DNA of 52,888 nt from Bacillota bacterium (GTDB lineage: Bacteria; Eremiobacterota; SpSt-956; JAKJGF01): NCBI GenBank assembly GCA_029555925.1, contig JAKPQU010000613.1, positions 1 through 52,888 on the forward strand. Direction: 5' to 3'. The position numbers and the translations under genes were made by a program. Position 1 is the stretch's first letter. Each line of letters opens with the position of its first letter. Under the pieces are notes generated by a model that ran no database searches, was not told the origin of the DNA, and saw nothing but the letters and a program-made list of their open reading frames with translations. Positions 36,913 to 45,478 of the stretch are shown one piece after another.

Positions 36913-37545
36913 TTAATAAATCATTTTGTTCTCAATGGCATATCTGATCAAACTGGCATTATTTTTCATTCCCATCTTTTTCATAATACGTGAACGGTAA
37001 GTATTGATAGTTTTTATACTTAATGAAAGTTCTGCGGCAATGTCATTACCTGTTTTTCCTGAGGCAAGCATACACAATATCTGCAGTTCACGATTGGAAA
37101 GGTTTTCATGCGGTGCTTTGCCATGGGCATCTTTTATATTGTTAATCAGTAATTCAGAGATGTAAGGACTGACGTATTTCTTTCCCTCTGCCAGTTTACG
37201 TATGGCATTTATCAGTTCATCAGGCAAATTCCCTTTTGTCAGATAACCGGAAGCACCGGCTCGTAATGTTCTTAAAGCATATTGCTCCTCCGAATAAATA
37301 CTTAATATAAGGACGGGAGTCTTAATTTTTAGCGTATTTAATTCGTTAAGGATCTCCAGGCCATTCATATAAGGTAATGAAATATCCTGTAAAATCACAT
37401 CGTATTTGTATTTCATGACTTTTTTCAACATATCATGGCCGTTATCCGACTCATCTGCCACAATAATATCATCAGTTTCTTCCAGTATCTGCCTTATACC
37501 TTTACGAACTACAGGATGATCATCTACAATGAGTACCTTTATCAT
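36913..37545 (-). CDS. NarL/LuxR-type response regulator
   Basis: 210 residues from the ATG at 37545, preferred because AAGGTG lies 6 bases ahead. Residues 1-120 are the receiver (DD pocket in VDDHP, phospho-Asp in DVILQDISLPYMNG, Lys in YLTKGNLP). The C-terminal HTH has LSNRELQILCMLASGKTGND and LSIKTINTYRSRIMKKMG, the LuxR signature. A DNA-binding regulator; possible partner of the convergent histidine kinase, and possible regulator of ygeW-ygeY. Confidence 0.93.
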   Translation of the reverse strand: MIKVLIVDDHPVVRKGIRQILEETDDIIVADESDNGHDMLKKVMKYKYDVILQDISLPYMNGLEILNELNTLKIKTPVLILSIYSEEQYALRTLRAGASGYLTKGNLPDELINAIRKLAEGKKYVSPYISELLINNIKDAHGKAPHENLSNRELQILCMLASGKTGNDIAAELSLSIKTINTYRSRIMKKMGMKNNASLIRYAIENKMIY

Positions 37546-37603
37546 GTTTATCACCTTATTGTTTGAGGTTACTTGCGTACATATGTAAATTATACTCCCT
37601 TCA

Positions 37604-38785
37604 TTAAAATTCCTTTAATTTTTCTTCAATAACAGCAATAGAATCCTTCTGAGTACATAATAAAATCATTGCAGCAATAATAAAAGGTTTATACCCTGCT
37701 TCTTTATAGGTCTCGATGCGATATTGTTCAAATACTTCTTTTGTTACTTCTCCTTCTTTACAGTTTACGTCCTGAATATCTGCAGGTAAACAATGCATAT
37801 AAAGAGCTTTACCGTCTTTTGTGCGAGACATTAAATTTCCATTACATACCCAGTCTTTGTAACAGGCATTTTGTTCCAGACATTCTTTTTCAAGTTCAAC
37901 CAATCCTTCCTGATTACCACTATCGAGCAATCTGGTTCTTTCTGTCATAATCCTGTATGGAGCCCAGCTTTTTGGATAAACTACATCTGCATCTTTAAAG
38001 GCTTTTTTCATATTATCTGTTATATGAAAGGTACCTCCTGAGATTAAAGAAAATTTCTGTGCTTTATCCAGAATATCATCATGAGGTTTATAATCTTTCG
38101 GACAACATAATACAACATCCATACCGAAACGACTCATCAGGGTTATTATGCCCTGAGGAACAGACATAGGTTTGCCATAACTGGAAGAATAGGCCCAGCT
38201 CATAACAATTTTTTTGCCTCTGAGTTTTTCCAGATTTCCGAAATAATTCTTTATATGAAGCAGATCAGCCATGGTCTGAGTGGGATGATCCAGATCGCAC
38301 TGAAGATTGATAATTGCAGGTCTCTGGCTGATTACCCCTTCTTTAAAACCTTCATCCAGGGCAGAAGCTACATCCCTCATAAATTTATTCCCTTTTCCCA
38401 TATACATATCATCTCTTATTCCTATAGTCTGAGTCAGAAAAGAAATCATATTAACCGTTTCTCTTACAGTTTCACCATGATAAAGCTGTAATTTCTTTTC
38501 TTCCATTTCCTGGTGAGACAGACCGAGTAAAGCACAGGCAGAGGAAAAGGACATACGGGTACGGGTCGAATTATCACGAAACCATGATATGCCAAGTCCG
38601 CTCTGAAAAATTCTCATTCCTCTATTAGTTTCATAAATATCCTTTAAAATTTCTGCTACCTTGAGAATACTCCATATATCTTCATACTCCTTTTCCCAGG
38701 TAAGAAGGAAATCCCTTTGAAACAAATCAAAATTCACCTGTTTTAATGTATTAAGGCTAGAAGCCAACCTGTGATTATTACTCAT
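37604..38785 (-). CDS. ygeW: Knotted carbamoyltransferase YgeW-type
   Basis: 393 residues from the ATG at 38785; AAGGAG lies 7 bases ahead, and an upstream ATG (38791) is too close to the site. The carbamoyl-phosphate motif FRDNSTRTRMSF is followed by HPTQTMADLLHI and the C-terminal HCLPAD. The pattern matches the YgeW class of aspartate/ornithine-type carbamoyltransferases, whose true substrate is unknown and which is often found in purine-breakdown loci. Overlaps the neighbouring peptidase gene region. ygeX and other usual partners are not in the window. Confidence 0.9.
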   Translation of the reverse strand: MSNNHRLASSLNTLKQVNFDLFQRDFLLTWEKEYEDIWSILKVAEILKDIYETNRGMRIFQSGLGISWFRDNSTRTRMSFSSACALLGLSHQEMEEKKLQLYHGETVRETVNMISFLTQTIGIRDDMYMGKGNKFMRDVASALDEGFKEGVISQRPAIINLQCDLDHPTQTMADLLHIKNYFGNLEKLRGKKIVMSWAYSSSYGKPMSVPQGIITLMSRFGMDVVLCCPKDYKPHDDILDKAQKFSLISGGTFHITDNMKKAFKDADVVYPKSWAPYRIMTERTRLLDSGNQEGLVELEKECLEQNACYKDWVCNGNLMSRTKDGKALYMHCLPADIQDVNCKEGEVTKEVFEQYRIETYKEAGYKPFIIAAMILLCTQKDSIAVIEEKLKEF

Positions 38786-38787
38786 TT

Positions 38788-39996
38788 TCATTCTCCTTTT
38801 TCTAATGTTTTCACATAAATGCCAGGGAAAAGTGCATACCACGCTGCAGCTTTAAGAACATGTTCCACAGGGACATGCTCGTCTGTGGAATGAGCATACT
38901 CTTCGTTACCGGGGCCAAATCCTACAGTAGGAATTTTATTCATTCCCATTGTGGCAACACCATTGGTAGAGAAAATCCATTTACCTGGCACAGGAAAACG
39001 GTCAAATAAACTAACAAATGTATTGACAGCTGATTTTAAAAGAATATGATCTTCAGGCAGTAACCATGTCGGGAAATAACGCTCGGTAGAGTAAACAGTT
39101 CCTTTGTAACCGGGAAGATTATATACAGGCACTTCAATGTTTGCTTTTACTCCGGCTTTTTTCGCAGATGTTTCTATTTCTTCCAGTGCACTTTCCTTTG
39201 TTTCACCTGCTGTAAGACGTCTGTCCAGATGAATATAACATTCGTCAGGAACAGCGCAGAGAGAAGGAGATTTACATGTTATATTTGTTACTGCCACAGT
39301 TCCTTTTCCCAGAAAAGAATCGCATGTTAAACGATCATTCAAATTTTCTATTTCCCTTATAATTTTATTCATAACATAGATGGCATTTTCTCCTCTTTCC
39401 GGGGCAGAACCATGACAGGCTTTTCCGGTAGTAGTAACTCCTATTTCCATCCTGCCTCTGTGTCCTCTATAGATATTAAGATTAGTAGGTTCTGTAATGA
39501 CAACACAATCCGGTTTCAGACCTTTTTCATTGATAATATACTGCCAGCATAGTCCGTCACAATCCTCTTCCTGAACAGTGCCTGTAATATAAAGAGTAAA
39601 ATCTTCAAAAAGATTAAAATCCTTTATTAACCTGACTCCATATACAAGAGCTGCCATACCTGCTCTCTGATCTACAGAGCCGCGGCCATAGATATTCCCT
39701 TCATGTAACATGCCTTTATAGGGATCTACCTTCCATTGTGCGGGGTTGCCTGTTCCGACTGTATCTACATGAGCATCCATAGCAATTATTCTTTTTCCGG
39801 AGCCGATTTTCCCCAGTATATTACCCATATTATCTATTTCTATATCATCAAATCCGACATGTTCCATCTCCTTTTTTATTCTTTCTATTATATGTTTTTC
39901 ATTACGACTTTCACCGGGAATAGCAATCATGTCCCTTAAAAAATCTACGATTTCCTTTTCATACGCTTCGACTGCTTCCAATAAATAATGTTTCAT
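38788..39996 (-). CDS. ygeY: M20-family peptidase YgeY-type
   Basis: 402 residues. Metal site motifs: DAHVDTVG, GRGSVDQRAGMA, EEDCDG and a late His in YAHSTDEHVP. This dinuclear-zinc M20 fold cleaves N-acyl or N-carbamoyl bonds. Co-occurrence with ygeW is the known ygeW-ygeY pairing in purine and amino-acid catabolism, where it is thought to act on a carbamoylated or diaminopropionate-linked substrate; this is inferred from context. The gene is followed 2 bases later by ygeW. Confidence 0.9.
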   Translation of the reverse strand: MKHYLLEAVEAYEKEIVDFLRDMIAIPGESRNEKHIIERIKKEMEHVGFDDIEIDNMGNILGKIGSGKRIIAMDAHVDTVGTGNPAQWKVDPYKGMLHEGNIYGRGSVDQRAGMAALVYGVRLIKDFNLFEDFTLYITGTVQEEDCDGLCWQYIINEKGLKPDCVVITEPTNLNIYRGHRGRMEIGVTTTGKACHGSAPERGENAIYVMNKIIREIENLNDRLTCDSFLGKGTVAVTNITCKSPSLCAVPDECYIHLDRRLTAGETKESALEEIETSAKKAGVKANIEVPVYNLPGYKGTVYSTERYFPTWLLPEDHILLKSAVNTFVSLFDRFPVPGKWIFSTNGVATMGMNKIPTVGFGPGNEEYAHSTDEHVPVEHVLKAAAWYALFPGIYVKTLEKGE

Positions 39997-40095
39997 TCTA
40001 ATTTTCTCACACCCTTTTTTATAATATCAGACTTATTGTTTCGAAACCTTTAATGATTACAAATGACGGAGGATCCTGTATGGCCATAACAGTAA

Positions 40096-40193
40096 TTACT
40101 GACTTAAGCATTAATAATACATATATGCTCTCGTGACGCGTAACGCATGACTGGAGGAAAACCTTTATTACATGCTTATGTTCAGCTCAGTAA
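40096..40193. repeat. Family-B fold-back element
   Basis: Ends TTACTGACTTAAGCAT and ATGTTCAGCTCAGTAA are inverted copies with mismatches. The middle has CTCTCGTGACGCGTAACGCA, the same as the copy at 10658-10753. Confidence 0.75.
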
Positions 40194-40215
40194 GAGTTCT
40201 TACAAAAAATAATAT

Positions 40216-40391
40216 CCGAAAATCTACATACGTGAGTATTGATTGAGAATAGCCTGACATGTCACCTGAACATTTTTTAATAGAGTGTGTAAGATGTTTT
40301 GTGTAAACTTACCGGGAAATAAGGCTTCAATAGAGATTCACACAAAATTTATGTCATAGCCTTTAAAAATACTCTATATGTAGATTTCCGG
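40216..40391. mobile_element. Nested inverted-repeat element resembling an IS256-type deletion remnant
   Basis: Outer arms at 40217-40230 (AAATCTACATA end) and 40377-40390 (TATGTAGATTTCCG). Inner arms GAGTGTGTAAGATGTTTTGT (40283-40302) and ACACAAAATTTATGTC (40340-40356) resemble IS256-family terminal repeats. Only 20-30 bases lie between the inner arms, so there is no transposase. The family link is from memory. Confidence 0.4.
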
Positions 40392-40489
40392 AATAAATTC
40401 TTGTAAACAATTTAAAAATCAGGAGATTATAAAACCAAATAAACAATGATAAAATAATATCCTGCGTTTTATTATATCAGACGGAAATT

Positions 40490-40522
40490 AAAAAGAAATC
40501 AGACGCCTGCTGATTTCTTTTT
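40490..40522. terminator. Strong rho-independent terminator after the dedA-family gene
   Basis: AAAAAGAAATCAG (40490-40502) and CTGATTTCTTTTT (40510-40522) are exact complements with a 7-base loop. The poly-T arm gives a U-run on either strand. It lies about 90 bases beyond the DedA-family stop codon and would also block transcription from the other side. Confidence 0.75.
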
Positions 40523-40609
40523 AAGCATATTAATAATTTAAATGTCAGTAAAAAACTTACAGACCACAGAGCCCGTTTTCACGGGGAACAACAATCGATT
40601 TCTCAGAAA

Positions 40610-41224
40610 TTACTCCGGTATTTTCTTTATGTTCTTCGTATGCTTATAAACAAGATATCCTATAAAACCGGCTGCCAGGAGAACGACCAGTATATCAAGA
40701 TATTTTGTAAATTTATGAACCAGTTCCCATCTTGCTCCGAGCCAGACACCTGTATAGGCAAGAAAGGCATTCCATATGGTTGCTCCCACAATTGTATAGA
40801 TACAGAATTTAGGCAGTTTCATATTCCCTGCACCTGCCGGGATGGAAATAAAATGCCTGACTACCGGTATAAATCTGCAGAAAAATATGGTTTTCTCTCC
40901 GTATTTTTCAAAAAATCTTTCTGTAATCTCCAGATGATGTTTATCCAGAAGCAGATATTTCCCGTATTTAAGTACAACAGGTTTTCCTCCGTAAGCCCCT
41001 ACATAGTAAGAAATGAGGGAACCGACTATACTTCCGATACTGCTTACTACTATTACAAGAGTCATATTAAATTTTCCCTGTGTTACAAGAAATCCCGCAA
41101 ATGGCATGACACCTTCACTCGGCACAGGTGCTACCATACTCTCAAGTGTCATAAGGACAAATACTCCGAAATAACCTACTGTTTCAATAATTTTTGTAAA
41201 AAGTTGGAAAAGCGATTCAAACAT
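40610..41224 (-). CDS. DedA/SNARE-associated (VTT domain) membrane protein
   Basis: 204 residues with 4-5 membrane segments. The domain core has PVPSEGVMPFAGFLVTQG, GSIVGSLISYYVGAYGGKP and FFCRFIPVVRHFISIPAGAG, the typical F-R-P-R-G motif of DedA proteins. Bacterial homologues help lipid-carrier recycling or membrane homeostasis, but the substrate here is unknown. ATG start with AAGGAG about 14 bases ahead. Confidence 0.93.
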   Translation of the reverse strand: MFESLFQLFTKIIETVGYFGVFVLMTLESMVAPVPSEGVMPFAGFLVTQGKFNMTLVIVVSSIGSIVGSLISYYVGAYGGKPVVLKYGKYLLLDKHHLEITERFFEKYGEKTIFFCRFIPVVRHFISIPAGAGNMKLPKFCIYTIVGATIWNAFLAYTGVWLGARWELVHKFTKYLDILVVLLAAGFIGYLVYKHTKNIKKIPE

Positions 41225-41260
41225 GTTTTATTAATAAACTCCTTTTTTTTATTTTAACGA

Positions 41261-41292
41261 CCATGACCGTTTCGGTCACAACAAGTATGAGC
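41261..41292 (+). repeat. Copy of dispersed palindromic motif (family D)
   Basis: CCATGACCGTTTCGGTCACA followed by ACAAGTATGAG: the palindrome matches 28141-28174 and the tail is diverged. It is followed by a four-unit heptad array (41304-41331: CCGTCAC, two GCGTTAC and CCGTTAC). Confidence 0.55.
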
Positions 41293-41303
41293 ATCTGTTC
41301 CTC

Positions 41304-41331
41304 CCGTCACGCGTTACGCGTTACCCGTTAC
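41304..41331 (-). repeat. Heptad array, four units
   Basis: CCGTCAC, GCGTTAC, GCGTTAC and CCGTTAC in exact phase, in the gap between the NHL lipoprotein stop and the dedA-family start. Confidence 0.85.
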
Positions 41332-41349
41332 GATTCTCATATAAAACTT

Positions 41350-42330
41350 TTACTTATTTTTGACTGTTTCCTTAATTGTTTTAATATCAAATATCTGTAT
41401 CCTTCCATTTCCAAGATCACAGACATAAAGTTTTGTTCCTTCTTTATTTACGGCAAGACCCTGTATTTTTTTTAATCCCCCCTGTTCACTTGAAGTAAAT
41501 ATACCTGCAAGGTCTCCTTTTTCCGTAAACAGGTCTATAACTCCTTCGTCTTCATTCGCTCCGTATAGGAATCCTTCTTTATCAAAGACTATACCTTCTA
41601 CATCTCTGGCAAAATAACTTTTATAATTTTTATCATATTCTTTTCTGTATCCGTCAGGCAGTGATATGGGACTTGCGGAAGTTCTCCCTATTTCTCCGAC
41701 ATATATTCCGGTCATATCAAAATATTCTATACGGCCGTTCCCTTCGTCTGCTACATAGATCTTATTATTATAAATCGTAATGGATTCCGGCTCGTCAAAA
41801 TCTCCTTTACCGCTTCCTGTTTTGCCGAATTTAAAGAGAAATTTTCCATCACGAGAAAATACCTGCACCCTGTCAGCTTCATTATCTACAGTATAGATAT
41901 TATCTTTATCGTCAACACAGACACCCTGAGGTTTTAAAAATTCTCCGTCTCCTGTTCCGCGAAAACCGAAAGAAGATTTAAGCTGACCATCTGAATTAAA
42001 TATATTATACCTATAATTATCCTGATCCGCACATATAAGAAAATCTTTTGAATTTATTGCCAGACCGACTACTTCATTCTTAAAACATCCTTCCATTAAA
42101 CCGATAGAATGAATGAATTTCCCATGTTCATCAAAGACCTGAACCTTCCTGATATCCGATACATAAATATTTCCTTTAGAGCCAACAGCTATACCGTCGA
42201 AGTTTATAAACTGTCCTTCTTTTGTTCCTCTTTCTCCGAAAACCGCCAGAGGTTTTATCTCTTTAATTTTTTCCGAACCACAGCCTGATAAAAGATACAT
42301 CAAAATTAACAGTACGCCGATTGTCCTCAT
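41350..42330 (-). CDS. NHL-repeat beta-propeller lipoprotein
   Basis: About 326 residues from the ATG at 42330, chosen because GAAGGA sits just ahead and the upstream 12 codons have no function of their own. Lipobox LLSGCGSE (Cys at about residue 17) predicts lipid anchoring. Six NHL-type blades follow, with repeats such as PQGVCVDDKDNIYTVDNEAD and DRVQVFSRDGKFLFKFG. Such proteins form binding platforms, often at the cell surface. The 5' side lies next to a family-A element. Confidence 0.85.
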   Translation of the reverse strand: MRTIGVLLILMYLLSGCGSEKIKEIKPLAVFGERGTKEGQFINFDGIAVGSKGNIYVSDIRKVQVFDEHGKFIHSIGLMEGCFKNEVVGLAINSKDFLICADQDNYRYNIFNSDGQLKSSFGFRGTGDGEFLKPQGVCVDDKDNIYTVDNEADRVQVFSRDGKFLFKFGKTGSGKGDFDEPESITIYNNKIYVADEGNGRIEYFDMTGIYVGEIGRTSASPISLPDGYRKEYDKNYKSYFARDVEGIVFDKEGFLYGANEDEGVIDLFTEKGDLAGIFTSSEQGGLKKIQGLAVNKEGTKLYVCDLGNGRIQIFDIKTIKETVKNK

Positions 42331-42367
42331 TTTATTTCCTTCTTTCAGAATTTCCGGGAAGAACAAT

Positions 42368-42495
42368 TATATTTAGTTTCATAATTATCCGTAAATAATG
42401 ACCTCGTAATGCGTAATGCGTGATGTGCTATTAAACCAGTCACCCGTTACGCGTCACGACAACTTAAATTCTAATAAGTTATGAAATACACTATA
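42368..42495. repeat. Family-A fold-back element
   Basis: Left end resembling TATATTTAGTTTCATAA and right end GTTATGAAATACACTATA; GTAATGC/GTGATGT heptads inside face TCACCCGTTACGCGTCACG on the other arm. Matches 9420-9550 over most of its length. Confidence 0.75.
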
Positions 42496-42827
42496 TTCGT
42501 AATAATCTGACAGGTCACAGAAAAAAAATCCAATTAAAATTATTATTCTACTTCTTTACAAAAATCCTCTTTCAGAATATTTCACAAAATCAAAAGAAAA
42601 AAATTTTTTTTTCATATTCTTTAATTGACTCAAGGCAGTGAACTATATTATACAAATTTTAAATAAATATCATTCACCGAAAAACCATAAAAATTTAAAT
42701 AATTCATATTTTATGAAGAAAATTGATAATATCATGTTATTTTTTAGATTTTCTCTGTTTATTTTTTAGAAATTTATCGTTCACCGCAGTCGTTCTTTTG
42801 AAATACCTGAACATATACCCACAGCTA

Positions 42828-42894
42828 TTGTATTTTGCAGGGACCTGTGATATATTATAAAAAACCGGAAATAAAGTCGCTTCGACGCAGGTCC
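42828..42894 (+). promoter_or_regulatory. Possible promoter with inverted-repeat operator for the amylase gene
   Basis: TTGTAT (42828-42833), 17 bases, TATATT (42851-42856). GGACCTG (42841-42847) and CAGGTCC (42888-42894) are exact inverted copies that bracket the -10 box and transcription start. GTCG/CGAC forms a small hairpin between them. This is compatible with a repressor site or a structured leader. Confidence 0.35.
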
Positions 42895-42972
42895 TGTATT
42901 TTTTCATGCTTTTTTAGTATCGTATCATTTTTATTTTTTTGTAACTATTTTCCAGGAAAGGGTGTTGTGTAA

Positions 42973-45384
42973 ATGATTACCAGTATTAACTATAAATCCA
43001 GTAGTTCTATAATAAATAAGGGGAAAAATTCTTTAACGTCTCTTTCTGAACCGAAAGATACGTTAATAATTCACAGGGAGGTTATACCTGAATCTAATAT
43101 CATTCAGAATATAAAATTATATAACCCTTCTTTTGCGAAGGAAGTAAGAGAAAACAATATACTTAAACAATCGGCAGATTATATAAAGGACAGAACAGGT
43201 GCTGTCTTAAAAAGTCTTTACAGTGCCATTGGAGGAGTAACAGGTTATATAGCAGGTGGTGTCATGGCCCATATAATAAAACCTGTAGCTTTCAATATGA
43301 CTTCAATAAAGAAAAAGCTGAAAAATAAAGTGGATGCTTTTAAAGGTTCACGGTTACATAAAAAAGATGAAAGACTCTATAAAAAGCTTTCCCCTCTTGG
43401 GACCGGGCAGTTAAAAGCTGCAACTATTACGGGAAACATGGCTCGTGCTTATGATGGTTATGATAGTTCCCGTGATATCTTTGCACTTTATTCGGAAGAA
43501 GGACATAAAAATGAACATTATACTTTTCAATTAGAAGTGGCAAATCTGAGGGACGGTGCCGAACATGGACATTTAGACTCTTACTTTTTGCTGAACTGGG
43601 GAGATAAAAAAGGTAATGATAAACTGCCTTTTGAACTGAATAGCAATAAACAGTCGGGCTCATGGAAAGTTGCTGTAAAAATAGATAAGAACGGCAGAGG
43701 AGAAGTAATTAACAGTAAAGGAGAGACAGCTGAATTATCTGAAAATATCTATCATTCCACCGAATACAGCAATGTAGAATTTCAACTGGATAAAAAAATG
43801 CTGAGAGAAATGGGATGGAAAGACGGAGAAATTTTACATATTCAGGCTTTTACGGCAAAAGACGGGGAAACAGAGGTATCGGATACTATTACTGTTTCGA
43901 CAGATGTAAAAGGTTCCCCTGAAATGCTGAAAAATATTTTCAGATGGGACGGGAAGGTCATTTATTATGCAGTAACAGACAGGTTTTATGACGGAGATAA
44001 AACCAATAATGAAGGAATAGATTTAAAAGATAAAGAGAAATTTCATGGAGGAGACTGGCAGGGCATCATAGATAAACTGGATTATTTGAAAGATCTGGGA
44101 GTAAACTGTGTGTGGGTATCATGCCCCTATTTGAATGACAGAGGCTTTTTCGGCAAAGACGGTTTTCATGGTTACTGGCCTCAGGATTTCTATAAACCGG
44201 AACCAAATTTCGGTGATATGGACAAACTGCGGGAACTGTGCGACAGGGCTCATGAAAAAGGCATAAAAATAATGCTGGATGTAGTGGTAAACCATACAGG
44301 GTACAATCATCCATTCGTTAAAGATCCGGCTCATGCCGACTGGTATCATAAAAATGGAGACATAAAAGGATACAGCGAGTATCATATGGTAAACGGTTCC
44401 CTGGCAGGTCTGCCAGATCTGGCACAGGAAAATCCTGATGTTAAAAGATTTCTTATAGATGCCCATGAATGGTGGATAAAACAGGCAGATATAGACGGAT
44501 TCAGAGTAGATGCTGCAAGGCATGTACCGGAAGAATTTCTTCAGGAATTCAATGAAGCACTTCATGATAAAAAAGAAAATTTTTATACGGTAGGAGAAGC
44601 TTTCTGGCGTGATCCGAATTTCATAGCAGGTCTGCAAAACAGAGGTCTTGATGCGATGTTTGATTTCCCTATGACTTTTGCCATAAGAAATGTATTTGCC
44701 AGAAAAGAAGATGATAGTTTCTGGAACAGACTGAAATTCGCGGCAGATCATTTCAGAGAACATCCCGGTGATGCCATTGAAAAAATACTCAGAAAAAGTG
44801 ATCCCGGAATGAAACTTCTGTCAGAGGCCATGAAAAATGATCGGTATTATGATAATCCTAAAAAATTGGGTACTATGATAGATAATCATGATATGAGCCG
44901 GTTTATGGCTGAATGCGGAGGAGACACCGGTATGCTGGAGATAGCTCTTTCTTTCTTACTATCTGCGAGAGGTGTGCCATGTATATATTACGGAACAGAG
45001 GCCGGTCTGGACGGAACATCGGATGATAACAGAAAAGATATGCCATGGGGACAGAATCCGGCCCTTACGGAAAAGGTTCGCAAAATGACAGAAGCCAGAA
45101 ATTCTTCCGTTGCTTTACAGTACGGCACACAGATAGAACTTAAAGCGACTCATGATGTATATGCCCATGAGCGCATGAGGCCGGACGAGGAGGTAATCTG
45201 TATCTTTAATAACGGTAAGAAAACTCAAGATATTGAAATTCCTCTGGGAAAGAATTCTCAAATCATGAAAGGAAATATTCTGGAAGATTTGATTTCCGGT
45301 AATAAAATAACAGCAAATGAAAAAACTGTTAAAGTAACTCTTCCTCCCGGTGGTTATGCCTATTATCAATGGCACAGGGATTAA
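42973..45384 (+). CDS. GH13 alpha-amylase family protein without signal peptide
   Basis: 803 residues. The catalytic barrel (about 340-720) has all four family regions: DVVVNHT (about 436), GFRVDAARH with the nucleophile Asp (about 508-516), VGEAFW with the acid Glu (about 541) and DNHDMSRF (about 637). Residues 150-330 form a beta-sandwich carbohydrate-binding-like domain, and the last 80 residues the usual C domain. Acts on alpha-glucans. Residues 1-60 are Ser/Asn-rich, and a Gly-rich hydrophobic stretch (about 85-100) comes later; no standard signal peptide is seen although such enzymes are often exported. GAAAGGG site before the ATG. Confidence 0.93.
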   Translation: MITSINYKSSSSIINKGKNSLTSLSEPKDTLIIHREVIPESNIIQNIKLYNPSFAKEVRENNILKQSADYIKDRTGAVLKSLYSAIGGVTGYIAGGVMAHIIKPVAFNMTSIKKKLKNKVDAFKGSRLHKKDERLYKKLSPLGTGQLKAATITGNMARAYDGYDSSRDIFALYSEEGHKNEHYTFQLEVANLRDGAEHGHLDSYFLLNWGDKKGNDKLPFELNSNKQSGSWKVAVKIDKNGRGEVINSKGETAELSENIYHSTEYSNVEFQLDKKMLREMGWKDGEILHIQAFTAKDGETEVSDTITVSTDVKGSPEMLKNIFRWDGKVIYYAVTDRFYDGDKTNNEGIDLKDKEKFHGGDWQGIIDKLDYLKDLGVNCVWVSCPYLNDRGFFGKDGFHGYWPQDFYKPEPNFGDMDKLRELCDRAHEKGIKIMLDVVVNHTGYNHPFVKDPAHADWYHKNGDIKGYSEYHMVNGSLAGLPDLAQENPDVKRFLIDAHEWWIKQADIDGFRVDAARHVPEEFLQEFNEALHDKKENFYTVGEAFWRDPNFIAGLQNRGLDAMFDFPMTFAIRNVFARKEDDSFWNRLKFAADHFREHPGDAIEKILRKSDPGMKLLSEAMKNDRYYDNPKKLGTMIDNHDMSRFMAECGGDTGMLEIALSFLLSARGVPCIYYGTEAGLDGTSDDNRKDMPWGQNPALTEKVRKMTEARNSSVALQYGTQIELKATHDVYAHERMRPDEEVICIFNNGKKTQDIEIPLGKNSQIMKGNILEDLISGNKITANEKTVKVTLPPGGYAYYQWHRD

Positions 45385-45408
45385 TGAGATTTTCGGGATA
45401 CGAACCTT

Positions 45409-45430
45409 TGCAGGGCGAACCGCCCCTGCA
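45409..45430. terminator. GC-rich hairpin after the amylase gene
   Basis: TGCAGGGCG (45409-45417) pairs with CGCCCCTGCA (45421-45430) across a very short loop. It could end the amylase transcript. The sequence resembles GC-rich intergenic repeats common in other genomes. Confidence 0.5.
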
Positions 45431-45478
45431 GGTGAAGACATTAAATATAATATATTCTAATAAGTGAGGTAAACATAC

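Larger units (their letters stand above)
39997..40609. other. Gene-free stretch with two mobile-type elements and a terminator
   Basis: From left to right: a family-B fold-back element (40096-40193), a nested inverted-repeat element of about 175 bases (40216-40391) and a terminator hairpin (40490-40522). No ORF was found. The first about 95 bases lie just upstream of ygeY and are the likely promoter zone. Confidence 0.6.
42331..42972. other. Gene-free divergent region with family-A element and amylase leader
   Basis: The family-A element (42368-42495) is followed by about 330 AT-rich bases with no recognised gene. They contain a possible promoter (TTGACT at 42625 with TTATAC 17 bases on) and then an inverted repeat (42841-42894) over a second promoter-like site. 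The last 70 bases form the untranslated leader of the amylase gene. Confidence 0.5.

Noticed and set aside
44119..44763. 214-residue minus-strand ORF inside the amylase gene
   Set aside because: Antisense shadow of the catalytic barrel with no domain of its own.
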